From Tetrapyrgos nigripes (Eukaryota; Basidiomycota; Agaricomycetes; Agaricales; Campanellaceae), in NCBI GenBank assembly GCA_013368315.1, contig JAACJM010000015.1, positions 620,001-684,000 on the forward strand: DNA of 64,000 nt, written 5' to 3'. The notes under the pieces are model-generated. The model saw nothing but the letters and a program-made list of their open reading frames with translations, was not told where the DNA came from and searched no databases. Position numbers and translations under genes: made by a program. This document shows positions 1-10,450 of this stretch, in pieces. How positions within the stretch are numbered: the stretch's first letter is position 1; each line of letters starts with the position of its first letter.

Positions 1-178
1 ACCACCATTTCGAGAACACCCTATATCATAAAAGGTGTACTCAAAGGTGTCAAAACGAATAGAAGTCGGAGCGTCCGGTGGCGAGAGGATGCCGTGCAAG
101 AAACGTATGCATTCAAATAGATTCGTTATCAACAGATCATTGTATCAACGTTCTGAACAGGGCTAGCTGACCGCGGGG

Positions 179-1054
179 TTACACAAAGACTAATGCAAGA
201 CCAAGAGCACCTAGAAGGGATATGGCCAGCTTAAGAGATGGCGTTTCGATTGTGGCTCCGCTGTCACCACCACCACTGCTACTGCTATTACCACTGTCAC
301 TGCTATTACCACTGCTGCCACTACTTCCGCTTCCACTCCCCGCTTGTTGAGACGCATTGGTGCAGCTGAAGGCACTGGCGATGTCGACCGAGTCTGACAA
401 GGTGAGATCGGCACACTAAATAAAATCCTCAGTTTCCTGACAATGAAACAAATAGGGGTTTGTTCACACGTACCTGGAACAGTCGACCATCGTCGGCAAC
501 AAATTCGATCTAAAGAAAAGATGGTCAGGAACCTGGCAGCTGGACGAGTTTGTCTTTCCAAACGTACTTGGATCGTGACGTTGTCGCCAGCCTTCAAGCC
601 CATGGATGAAGCATTTTGGGAGGTAGAGAAATCGAGAGGCAAGCAGAAGACACCTTCTCCGTTCAACTGCGCGAATGGGGTGACTTGTTCAAAGTCGCTG
701 AACTTGGTTGGGTTGGAAGAGTTGGACAATAAGGTGAAGACTGCAGAGAATATTGAGTTTTGGCAGAAGAGGAAGTCGGACCGAGTTTACCTGTCCATGT
801 GGGATGCTCAGAATTGAGGGCATAGAAGCCCCCGCTCAGTGGGAATTGAGTCCTATTCGTAGCAGGGTTGTCAAAGCCATCTAAGAGGGATAGTGAGACA
901 AATATCAAGCATAGCGTGGTCTTGACACGGTACCACAGAACTTCGGTTCATCGTCTTCAACGAATGGACCCCTAGGACCCGGAAATTGCAGTTGGAAGTG
1001 GGCAGCAGCAATAGACGCGAAGCCAAGCAAGGAGAAAGCGGTGAAGGAGCGCAT
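179..1054 (-). CDS. GPI-anchored copper protein, BIM1/X325 family (LPMO-like fold)
   Basis: Five exons (1054-934, 880-791, 740-568, 509-474, 415-179) join in frame to give 218 residues. Residues 1-18 form a signal peptide ending in AAA, so the mature protein starts with His19 ([11 protein letters not shown]), the copper-brace histidine of this family. Family landmarks follow: [13 protein letters not shown], then [11 protein letters not shown], then ALNSEHPTW, then CADLTLSDS and FSCTN. N-glycosylation sequons (NRT, NSS, NAS, NVT) fit a secreted protein. The last 70 residues are a Ser/Gly-rich spacer followed by a hydrophobic tail, typical of a GPI anchor signal. X325 proteins resemble lytic polysaccharide monooxygenases but are known from copper uptake (Cryptococcus Bim1) rather than polysaccharide cleavage. 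Surface copper acquisition is inferred here. The second His and the Asp ligand were not individually proven. A decayed copy lies just upstream. Confidence 0.9.
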
Positions 1055-1123
1055 AATGACTCTGGTCGCGACGCTGGACTGAGGCGGAGAGAGACAGTGA
1101 AGCCAGTCTAAGCCGAGGAAGCC

Positions 1124-1135
1124 ACTTTATATATT
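1124..1135 (-). promoter_or_regulatory. TATA box of the X325 gene
   Basis: Read on the minus strand this is TATATAAAGTGG, about 70-80 bases upstream of the start codon at 1054, a normal distance for a fungal TATA element. Confidence 0.55.
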
Positions 1136-1661
1136 GCGTGAAACCAAACAAAAAGTTTTTCGTCGGTTTCCAAATTTGGAAGTAGCCGAACGCTGAAACT
1201 TCTCACCGGTCAACCATGATAAATTGCTGGTAGTCGTATCAGACACGAGAGGAATCATTTGTTTCGCCCCGATGAATTGGATCCGGATGCGAAAGTTGCT
1301 GCATCTCAGCCTTTCACATACCATGGCCATGTGCGAGGAAATTAGAAATTATGAAGCAAGGAAGAAGCGAGAGCAAGTGGCTGAGAGTGTAAAGAGTAGG
1401 CATGACCACTAGTGACGCGTGTCGTACAACTAAGTTTAAAGACTCAACGCTCCTCCAAAAAAAAAAAAAAAAGAGTAGGCATTACCATATAGTCGTGCTG
1501 ACAGTATTTTGCTGTCCCATAATGATGAACCTGAACGAGCTTGAGTAGGGCAAATGATAAACACTCGGATGGTCAGTTAGTCGCATAACTCATCCATAAT
1601 AACCCGTTACTGGAAAAAAGAGCAGTGCGCAAAGTAGAAAATCTTAGCAAGATAATCATAA
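1136..1661. other. Intergenic stretch between the two X325 copies
   Basis: No supported gene. It holds an A-rich run near 1456-1472 and only short open frames without family resemblance or splice logic. Confidence 0.6.
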
Positions 1662-2194
1662 TTATTGTTCAGACAATTTACAAGCAATAGAGTGCGAGAC
1701 TGAGAGTACCGAGAAGGGACACCGCCATCTTGAGAGACGGCGCTTCCACTGTGGCTTCATTTTCATAGTCTGTAGCGCTATTTTCACCGCAGTTACTGTC
1801 ATGCCATGTCCGCCACTATCATCAGTCAAGTTCGTGCAGCTGAAGGCACTGGTGATGCCGACCGAGTTTGACAAGATAAGGTCGGCACACTAATCAAGGA
1901 GTAGTCAAGTTCAGGGTAATTCAATTTAAAAAAAGGATTCTTGAAGGGATCAAGAGTGCACCTACAGCGTTGTCAAGCTGGGCTAACGGAGTGGCAACTC
2001 GGTCAGTTTGAGGCAAATTATCGTACCTGAAAGACCATGGTCAAATATACCTCAAGTTGGCGATCACCGCTGTGTCCGTACCACAAAAATTGACCGCCGG
2101 TAACTAGGTCACTTCTAGGAGAGAATTGCAGCCAGAAGTGAAAAGCAGGAATAGATACGAAGCTGAGCAAAGAAAGAGCAGCGGAGGTACGCAT
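1662..2194 (-). pseudogene. Decayed BIM1/X325 paralogue
   Basis: The reading starts like the neighbour: a signal peptide (MRTSAALSLLSFVSIPAF) and then HFWLQF in place of HFQLQF. It ends with CADLILSNS, FSCTN and a GPI-like hydrophobic tail (MAVSLLGTLSLALYCL). The core is missing. The [18 protein letters not shown] and SEHP motifs are absent, and the first exon runs straight into a segment resembling the last core exon. The hydrophobic tail is also out of frame by one base with respect to FSCTN. This is a tandem duplicate that lost its core by internal deletion and then frameshifted. Expression as a short secreted peptide cannot be excluded. Confidence 0.75.
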
Positions 2195-2537
2195 AATGAG
2201 ACAAGGCCTGCCAGGACAAGTTGAAATCGTGGAGGATAGTAAACGAAAGGCATTATTGAATTGCCCAAGGGCCAAAGTGATGTAAGAAGGAGCCCATTAC
2301 GGTACGCAAACCCAGGCCATTGGCTATCAGAAGCATGAAAAGACGCAAGCGTTCAACGAGAACCCGACGTTGGAGTATTACTGACTTGCTGGTGATGGTA
2401 AGTTCTAAAGATTTCCCGACGTCCCGTGTACACCGTGTAGCTTATGAGAAACCTGGATGTCGTGATAGTGACTTCATCCCAGACGCAAATTCGCCATCTT
2501 TCACAGCGCCCTCAACCTCTCTTTATCATCCACGACC

Positions 2538-3183
2538 ATGTTCCGCACCTGTATGGCACGAGCTGTCAGCTCAGCAGTACGCGTCCAATCCACTAGTCGC
2601 GTCTTCAAACCATCAGTCACCTCTTTCGTCAGATTCGAATCTTCTCAGCCCTCCAAACCTCCCCAACCTGACGCTGCTGAAGTACGCAAGATTATTCATG
2701 AAAACCAGCATGAACTGGACAGGGATTGGAATGCTAAAATCATTACTTATGCTGAGCTGAAGCCCAAGACAGAGAGCCCTGATCCGGTGAGTTATTCAAA
2801 AATTCCGGGAGGATTTGATGGACTGACCTCTTCATAGAATTCTGTCCTCATTGACGTTCGGGAACCAGATGAAGTCATGCAAGGAATGATCCCTTCTGCT
2901 GTCAATGTCCCTTTGACAGTGCTCGGCGAAGCTCTGCGTCTGTCCCCGGCATCTTTCCAGGAGAAATACGGGTTTGAAAAGCCTAGAAAAGACCAGGAAG
3001 TCACTTTCTACTGTCGGAGTGGAAAACGCAGCACGTCCGCGAGTGATATAGCCAAGAGGAATGGATTCTCCAAGTACGTTAAATTTCCGGCTGTAAGACT
3101 CATTTCTTGACCTCGTTTTCGACAGTATATTGAACTACACAGGCTCATGGCTGGAATGGACAGAGAAGGAGACTAAGCCGTAG
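2538..3183 (+). CDS. Mitochondrial rhodanese-domain sulfurtransferase
   Basis: Three exons encode about 178 residues. The first 35 residues are rich in Arg, Ser and Val without acids, as in a mitochondrial presequence. A single rhodanese domain follows: YAELKP near its start, VLIDVREPDEV, IPSAVNVPL, and the active-site loop FYCRSGKRS with the catalytic cysteine. It closes with LNYTGSWLEWTEKE. Introns fall after DP (gtgagt) and after GFSK (gtacgt). Single-domain fungal rhodaneses of this kind (Rdl1/Rdl2 type) move sulfur from thiosulfate to cyanide or thiol acceptors in mitochondria. The gene sits 107 bases upstream of frataxin, which also serves mitochondrial sulfur and iron chemistry. The start was chosen for the presequence. 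Confidence 0.9.
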
Positions 3184-3290
3184 TGTTATTCAGGATTTCT
3201 ATATTTTATACCTACCAATATTATATAGATTTTTTTTGAGGATGTCAAGTCTGACGCGAAGTACATAAACCGACTCAAACACTTCCTTTG

Positions 3291-3955
3291 ATGTTGACTC
3301 GCTTTCTACCACCTCTTCTCGCGTCCGCACGACGGTCATTATCTCCTGCTTGGATATCTCAGCGACACCGCTCCAATGAAATCACCAAAATAACCCAACG
3401 GCACTTTGCTACACCTCCGCCTCAAATTAATGTTAGGTTCGCGTTTGCCAAGTGCGCTATGACCTTCTCTTGCTCAAATGCTCTGCGACCTGCAGCTCAC
3501 TCTCAGTGGAACGGTATCATAAACTCTCGGAAGATGTAATGGAGACTCTATTCGAGGAACTAGAAATTGTACTGGATGATCTTGGGAAGCCGAGCTATGA
3601 GGTGGAATATTCTGTGAGCAGTCATAAACTTCCCTGCTATCTTCACTCACTCGCAGTTAGAGCGGCGTCCTGACACTCAAGCTTGGGGAGCATGGGATAT
3701 ATGTCATCAACAAGCAGCCTCCGAACAAGCAGATATGGTTGTCCTCTCCCGTAAGGTGAGTCGTTATATTCCAAAACATGTATCAGTGCGACTTATATAT
3801 GAGTTATGAGTGGCCCGAAGAGGTACGACTACTCGGAATTGGACGGACACTGGCGCTATTCACGGAACAACGAATCTTTGAGTGAATTACTGAATGAAGA
3901 GCTCAGCAAAACCCTGGAGACGTCAGTAGAGTTGGATTTGCGGCCAAAGGACTAG
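3291..3955 (+). CDS. YFH1: Frataxin, mitochondrial iron-sulfur cluster assembly
   Basis: Four exons give a protein with an Arg/Ser-rich presequence and the frataxin fold. The start helix reads [17 protein letters not shown] with the acidic ridge that binds iron and the scaffold complex. Next comes [18 protein letters not shown], then [16 protein letters not shown], and a final helix [13 protein letters not shown]. Splicing was solved from conservation. The first intron runs 3452-3495, the second ends at a TTAG before SGVLTL, and the third starts after SSPV with the Ser codon split. Frataxin stimulates cysteine desulfurase (Nfs1) on the Isu scaffold in the mitochondrial matrix. Length (about 185 residues) fits fungal orthologues. 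Confidence 0.93.
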
Positions 3956-4172
3956 GACCATGGGCAGAGGACAGGGATTAAGTACGTTAGGCAAGCTATC
4001 CTAAAATATCGTGCATATAATGATACAATGATAATGGGGGACGATCTGATGCAATTTACAGAAGACTGGTCGTGAATGGGTTCTCTATGCAATGCTGGGT
4101 TCTGGGTGCTAAAACTGGCACGCGAGCAAGAGATCAGTCAGTATGAAGTTACACGGTTGACACGGACACGCA

Positions 4173-4832
4173 CCTATGTGTCTGCCATCGGTCTTGATTC
4201 ATCTCCGTCCAGTTCTCGTCGACGTGATAAGAATAGTGATCCAAGCCATCTGCGAGGTTCAAAAATATATCCAGAGAAATCTGAGACATGATTCACCTGT
4301 TTGTATCTTCATAGCGCGTTCGTACGGATTGGCTTTCTTTCATTTCTTTTTGCTGGGGAGCAGGTTCCGTGCTCTCGAAAGCAGCGGGAATGTCTGAGAC
4401 CCGTTTGCTTGTATACTGCGACTGGAACGAAGTGCTGCCAGGATAGTAGGAGATTTGTGGCACGTCCATGTGGCTCTGTGGATCATGGAAAGGCTCCTGA
4501 GGAGGAGCAAAGAGTAGACGGTGCTTGTTAAGAGTGTGTAATTCATGAAGGAGGTTGTTGGTCGATTTGTATGGAGAATGATCGTACTGAAAAGTTGTGG
4601 AATGATCTTGTTGATGTAAAATGCCATCGTCCTCATCCTCATCCTCGTATCCATCGTCGCCGTCATCTATTGGCTCACTCGGTGTGGTCCATCCTCTGAG
4701 TTTGCCATCCAGGACAGGAGGAAGGGTTCGTCTGCGTTTAGCGTTTGGCGCCTCCAAATTGGAAGAATCAGTCAAAAGAGGTACATTGGAGGACGAGAGT
4801 GGTGGAGAAGCAGGTCGCTGTCGTTTCAACAT
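4173..4832 (-). CDS. Acidic, Lys/Arg-patched protein of unknown function
   Basis: Two exons encode about 200 residues. The N-terminus (MLKRQRPASPPLSSS) and an AKRRR patch look like nuclear localisation signals. An Asp/Glu run (GDDGYEDEDEDDG) follows, then a short conserved-looking helix LLHELHTLNKHRLLF and a Gln/Pro-rich stretch. The first exon ends at TNR with donor gtgaat. The second exon adds WLGSLFLSRRRELDGDE and ends MADT. Nothing in it is a recognisable catalytic domain. It is divergent from the WDR70-like gene, with 187 bases between start codons, so the two probably share a promoter region. A nuclear role is only suggested by the basic patches. Confidence 0.7.
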
Positions 4833-5019
4833 TATGATTGGGAAGACGTGTTGTGAAAGGACAAAAAGACAATTGCCATTACGAGTCACAAACGTCCCAA
4901 ATCGGCGAAACTGGTACCAGCACGTGAGCCTTACGTCGTACATCGAGAGCGAAAGACTCCTCGAGTGGCGCTCATCCTCTACCTCTGTACCTTTCTGAAC
5001 AACTCAGATAGGACTCAAT

Positions 5020-7371
5020 ATGGACGACCAGGATGTTCTCGCTGCCATGGGCATTTCTGGTTTTGGAAAATCTATGCAGAAGAAGAAACTGGATCCCTCA
5101 AGGTTTGACAAAACCAAAAGGGTAGAGGTATGGTCTGCTTTCGTGTTTCTGGGACTGCGCTTATATTTCTGCTCTTCAGGCAAATAAACCTGTCCAAGAT
5201 TCAACTCCCGTCATGGGTCCGTCATCTGCATCTTTGAAAGAACGAGAACCCGAAGCCGATTCTGAAGAAGCGACTGCAGGTCAAGAGGCAGCCAAGGAAG
5301 CACCAAAACCATTCGTAGAACCCGAATATGACCCCTCTGAGGAAGAAGAAGAAGAAGACATTGCCGACTTTCCTACAACGCACGAGCTTATTCTAAAGGA
5401 TCACACCAAGGTTATATCTGCTCTCGCATTGGATCCTTCTGGTGCAAGAATTTGCTCTGGATCCCATGACTATGATTGCAAGTTGTGGGACTTTGGTGGT
5501 ATGGATATCCGCTGCAAGCCTTTCAAGACTTGGGAGCCAGCGGGTAGTTATCATGTGCGTCATAATCATCATCCGCTTGGGAAGCCGAGACTCTGAAGCG
5601 TTTTTCTCCTTGTAGCTTCACGATATCAAGTTTTCAAACGACGGGCAAAAGTTCTTAGTCATTTCGGGAACGAGTCAGGCAAAACTTTATGATCGAGATG
5701 GAGAAGAACGGTACGTCGTTTATAATTTGCTTGAGAATGGATGGCCTCACCTGACAACCAGGGCTACTTTTATCAAGGGAGACCCTTATATCCGCGACAT
5801 GAAGAATACAGCGTAAGTTCGACTTCGCGAAGCTCCGATGGTTTAATGACTGTTTCGTTTGCAGAGGGCATGTCAGTGAAATCTTCTCGTGCGCCTGGCA
5901 CCCTAAGGATGCGCAGACGTTTATAACTGCCTCAGCTGATTCTACAATTCGGTAAGTGATGATGATATGAGCCGTTGACATGACAATATATGCTAATCTA
6001 TGAGGCAGGATATGGGATGTAGAGAATAAGCGGAAGCAAAAGACAGTCATAGTGGTCAAGTCCAAGGAGAGGGGGGCCAGAACAAAGGTTGTATCATGTG
6101 TTTACACCCCCGATGGCGCAATGATTGGCGGAGGTTAGTGTTCATTATCCCTGAGCGGGCAGATTGTCTGACTGTCCGTACCTGTTAGCTTGCCTTGATG
6201 GCGCTTTGCATCTCTGGCAGACAAGTTCCAATTTCGTAAGGCCAAACCTGTCAATAGAAGGGGCGCATACAAAGGGATCGGAATTGGGCTCCATGGTGTT
6301 CTCGGTGGATGGAAGGACATTATTGACGAGGGGAGGCGATGACACTGTGAAATGTATGTGCCACTCGCTATTCGAGGAGAAAAGCTGACCCTCAGGACAT
6401 TAGTGTGGGATTTGCGAGCCTTCAAGAAACCGCTAAGCAGCCGTTCTGATATCACCACACTTTACCCCAACACCAATGCCGTTTTCAGTCCTGACGACAA
6501 GTTTGTGGTGACCGGAGCCGGTGCAGCAACGAAAGGAGGGAGGGGACGACTGCTGTTCTTGAGCAAAGATAATCTGGAGACTGTGAAAGAACTCGAGGTG
6601 GATTCGACGCCTGTCAAGGTTGCGTGGCATTCAAAGATCAATCAGGTGAATACCATAAATAGAGTGCCGGCCAAATTTGATAACTCTATTTTCTATTCAG
6701 ATTGTGACAGGGTTATCTAATGGACAGATATGCGTTCTCTATTCACCTACAACATCCCTGAATGGAGCGAAGCTATTGATGAACAAGGGGCCTTCTAGGA
6801 AGGTGACGGTGGAAGACATGTCTGACGCTCTGGCAGCACCCACTATCCTCACTCCCCATGCCCTTCCTATGTTCCGGGACGGGGACGGAATTGCCAGCGG
6901 TAGTAAACGCAAGCGGGAGAAGGACCGGATGGACCCCAGGAAAAGCCGACGGCCTGAGCTGCCTGTCAGTGGGCCAGGGAAAGGAGGGCGAGTTGGGGCG
7001 AGTGCTACACAACACGTGGTACAGAATCTCGTGCGGGACACGACGCGGGACGAAGATGTGAGTCGCTTTTGATCCGATGAGGAGTACGTGCTGATGCTCT
7101 TATCTAGCCAAGGGAGGCGCTTCTCAAGTATGCCAACGCGGAGGACCCGCAGTGGACTGCAGGTGAGTGTATGCTGCTTGATGTCATGGAGGACGCAGTC
7201 ATCGGCATCGAGCTCGCTGTGTCCAGCCGGAGTGATCCGTGCGCCTGTTACCTAATTGTTTGTTCGGACGGGATTATGACGTGGCTAAAAATTTTCTTTG
7301 CAGCGTGGCAAATCAGCCAACCCAAGCCTGTATTTCGAGAGGCGACTCCAGAGAAGGAGAAGGAAGAATAG
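5020..7371 (+). CDS. WD40 repeat protein, WDR70 family
   Basis: About ten exons encode roughly 590 residues. The N-terminus MDDQDVLAAMGISGFGK and the acidic PSEEEEEEDIADFP linker precede WD repeats: HTKVISALALDPSGARICSG...DYDCKLWDF, IKFSNDGQKFLVISG, GHVSEIFSCAWHP...ITASADSTIRIWDV, CLDGALHLWQ, RTLLTRGGDDTVKLWDLR, NAVFSPDDKFVVTG and QIVTGLSNGQICVLYSP. The C-terminal tail is basic (GSKRKREKDRMDPRK) and ends with EDPQWTAAWQISQPKPVF. This order matches WDR70 (gastrulation-defective homologue), a nuclear protein tied to chromatin ubiquitylation and double-strand break repair. The role here is transferred from the family. The last intron splits the Ala codon before AWQ. Confidence 0.88.
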
Positions 7372-7584
7372 GGTGTGCCTGTAGCGTAGAGCATAGTCGT
7401 AGACTAGGAGGGCAAAAGCAAGAGGAAGAGACGAAGTCGGTTGTCCCATTGTTTGTCCTCGAGGTTAATGACAAATACGATCAGACAACCAGAACTACAA
7501 ATACCGTGGACCTTCATTCGACTTCGATCCCCTCGAAACCTACCTAGTCAAAACTGTGACACGCCGTGACAAGTCACACAAATT

Positions 7585-10223
7585 ATGAACGACGCGCCCC
7601 AGACAAGTCACGTCCCCGTCGTTCTCAATGGCGACCATACCCCGACCACCGTTGTCAACGGCATTGACGATCCCGCCGACTCTCCCCACTCACCACCCAC
7701 CCCCATTTCTAACGATACTGCCGTCGACATGAAGATTGATGTCGAGTTCCAAGAACAAGAGAGCGACGCGCGCAGCGAGCCCCTTCCTCCAAGGCCAGAT
7801 CAGCACGACGCGTCGGTCATCCCTGAGGTTGGCTCGCCAGTGGATCCTGGTCCGTATCTGTCATTTTTGTCATTTTTCAAATTTTGTAGCTTATCGTCGC
7901 TTCAGACTCTATTCCCATAGATCCTCCAACCGAAACATCCCTTGAAGGCCCTTCCAATCATGTCAACGGCATCAACGGTTCTCATCAAGATGATATCGAC
8001 ATGGTCGACACCGACGATCACACTCCTGCCGCAACCCCAGCTCTTTCGGCATCGTTCACAGCAGATTCCATAGGTCCTTCTACCTCACACACGACTCCTA
8101 ATGATGCCCCCGATGATGATGAAGACCAGCCGCCGCCAGCCAAGAGAGCTAGAATGGACTCTGATGCTGATATGGCGTCAATCACACATGTGAGCCCAGT
8201 CTTCGTTTGTGCGCCGGTTCTTGGCGTGCTGATTCTTCTATGCAACAAAGTCTTCCACACCTCCGCCTCTATCAGCCAGTGCTTCGGCCAGTACCACCCC
8301 TGTTCCTCCTCCTACCACTGCCGACTTTATCACATCAGGAGCCACTCTCCCTCCAATAACGCTTAGCGTTGGACAATATCGCTTTTGTCAGTCCACCGTA
8401 CGGTCATTAAAAAAGCAAAAGGATGCCGCACCTTTCATCAAGCCCGTTGATGCTGTCGCCCTTAACATTCCGCATTATCCCACCATCATCAAGAACCCGA
8501 TGGACTTGTTGACAATAGAGCGGAAGCTCACTGCATCCAATCCTGTCAAACCTGATCCGAATCCTCAGAATCCCCGCTACTTTAGTGCCGACGACTTCAT
8601 CGCAGATGTTCGTCTGATAATCTCTAACTGTGTCACGTTCAACGGTCCCGATCATGCAATCACGCAAATGGGCAGGCGTGTTGAGGAGGCATTTGATAAA
8701 ATGATAAAGAATTTACCACCTTTAGAGGTACGATGCGTTGTTATGTCTGGCTAATTCTGTCGTTGACGTCAAACAGCAACACAAACCTGCTCCAATCAAG
8801 AAACAGTCAACTCCTCCTGTTCTTCCCCCACCTCCTCCACCGAAAAAGACTCAGCCTGTTCGGCGACCTTCCACGTCTGTACCTGTCATACGACGTTCAG
8901 ATGCACCCGAAACTGTCAGTAGGCCAAAGCGCGAGATTCATCCTCCTCCTCCCAAGGACTTACCTTACGTCGATGCCCCCAAGAAGCCTCGGAAAGCGAA
9001 GAAGGGCAAGGACATTAGCTCAGAGCAGCTGAAGTATTGTGGCAAAATCCTGAACGACCTGCACAAGAAAACGCATTACAGTAGTGCTAGTCCCTTCTAC
9101 GAACCCGTCGGTGAGTAGCTACCCATTGCTATATCGTCCTCGTGTGCTCATTAAGTGCTGCAGACTGGCAGAAGCTTGATTTACCTCAGTACCCCAAACT
9201 CATCAAGAAGCCTATGGATCTCTCCACGATGCGTAAAAAGCTCGACAATGGAGAGTATCCGAACGCACAGAAGTTCTACGACGACTTCAAGCTGATGATT
9301 CGCAATTGCTTCACCTTCAATCCTGCTGGTACCCCAGTAAATCAAGCTGGGTCCGAACTGCAACGGCTCTTCGACGACAAGTGGAAAGGGCTACCATCTC
9401 CTAGCAATGAAGCTACTGACGAGGACGAGGATGACGAAGACAGTGACGATGAGCGTGCCCGTGAGGTCTTTCCTTTTTCCGTGTTTTATCCTAGTCTGAT
9501 GTCATCTTAGGTACCATTGCCATGATGGAGAGCCAGATAGAGACTATGCGTGGTACTATTTCTGCTCTCAAGCATGCGAAGGCGAACAAGGAGAAGAAGA
9601 AGAAAGACAAGAAGGAAAAGACCTCTGCTCCCGTCGCGTCTTCCTCTAAAGCTGCTTCCAAGCCTGCCAAGGCTTCGACTTCAGCATCGTCTTCAAGCAA
9701 GAAGAGCAAAAAGAACAAAGCCGTCATGGACGATGATGTAATGTCTTTCGAGCAGAAGAAGGAGCTTAGTGAGGCTATTGCCAAGCTGGATGGCACCAAG
9801 CTTGAGAGAGTAATCCAGATCATACACGAAGGTGTCCCTGAGATTCGAGACGTGAGTGGCTTGACTAATTGTCCTCGTCATCAAAGCCTGACCATCTTGC
9901 AGAGCACGGAGGAAATCGAACTCGAGATTGACTTGCTACCGATTCCTGTCCTCATGAAGCTATACAACTTTGTAATCCGACCGATGCGGCCGCAGCCACC
10001 CAAGAGAAACCGACCAGGGAAAGGTACTGGTACTGGAGGCTTGAAACGTAAGAGTATGGACGAGGACGTTGAGGCAGAGAAGATCCGACAGCTGGAGCAG
10101 CGCATGGCCTTGTTTGACCAAGGCGCCAACGGTATATCAGCACCTGTGGCGTCCAGAGCTCATGACAGCGACCAATCATCCGACTCCAGCTCGGACGACA
10201 GTTCGGGTTCTGATTCAGAGTGA
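7585..10223 (+). CDS. BDF1: BET-family double bromodomain chromatin protein
   Basis: Seven exons encode about 760 residues. An acidic, Pro/Ser-rich N-terminus with a PPPAKRARM nuclear signal leads to bromodomain 1 (HYPTIIKNPMDLLTIERKL, acetyl-lysine Asn in SNCVTFNGPDH). A basic linker (RPKREIHPPPPKDLPY) leads to bromodomain 2 (YPKLIKKPMDLSTMRKKL, Asn in RNCFTFNPAGTPVN). After a Lys/Ser-rich hinge comes the extraterminal domain (MSFEQKKELSEAIAKLDGTKL, then EEIELEIDLLPIPVLMKLYNFV). The tail is Ser/Asp-rich (SDSSSDDSSGSDSE). BET proteins read acetylated histone H4 and help recruit TFIID; Bdf1 is the yeast relative. Both bromodomain Asn residues are present, so both pockets should be functional. 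Confidence 0.95.
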
Positions 10224-10450
10224 TTGATTGGGTTGGTTCTTCGCTGGTTATCTTTACACTTTTGTGCTCGTTCACTTCGTTCACTGTTGCTCTTTTTTGA
10301 CTCTACCTTATTGGACCAGAGATGGCCATCTTCACCTTCGCTGCTCACTTTGTTTTTTTGTACAATTCGGCTTTCGAAAAGTGTATCTTCTTGTTACCGC
10401 TATATTACTACGTTACCAAAATAAATAAAGATGGCAAACACTACAGAGTA

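Noticed and set aside
2320..2760. 146-codon plus-strand frame overlapping the rhodanese start
   Set aside because: It is out of frame with the conserved rhodanese presequence and has no family resemblance.
9491..9823. Minus-strand 110-codon frame inside the bromodomain gene
   Set aside because: Shadow of the Lys/Ser-rich hinge of the BET protein. It has no domain of its own.
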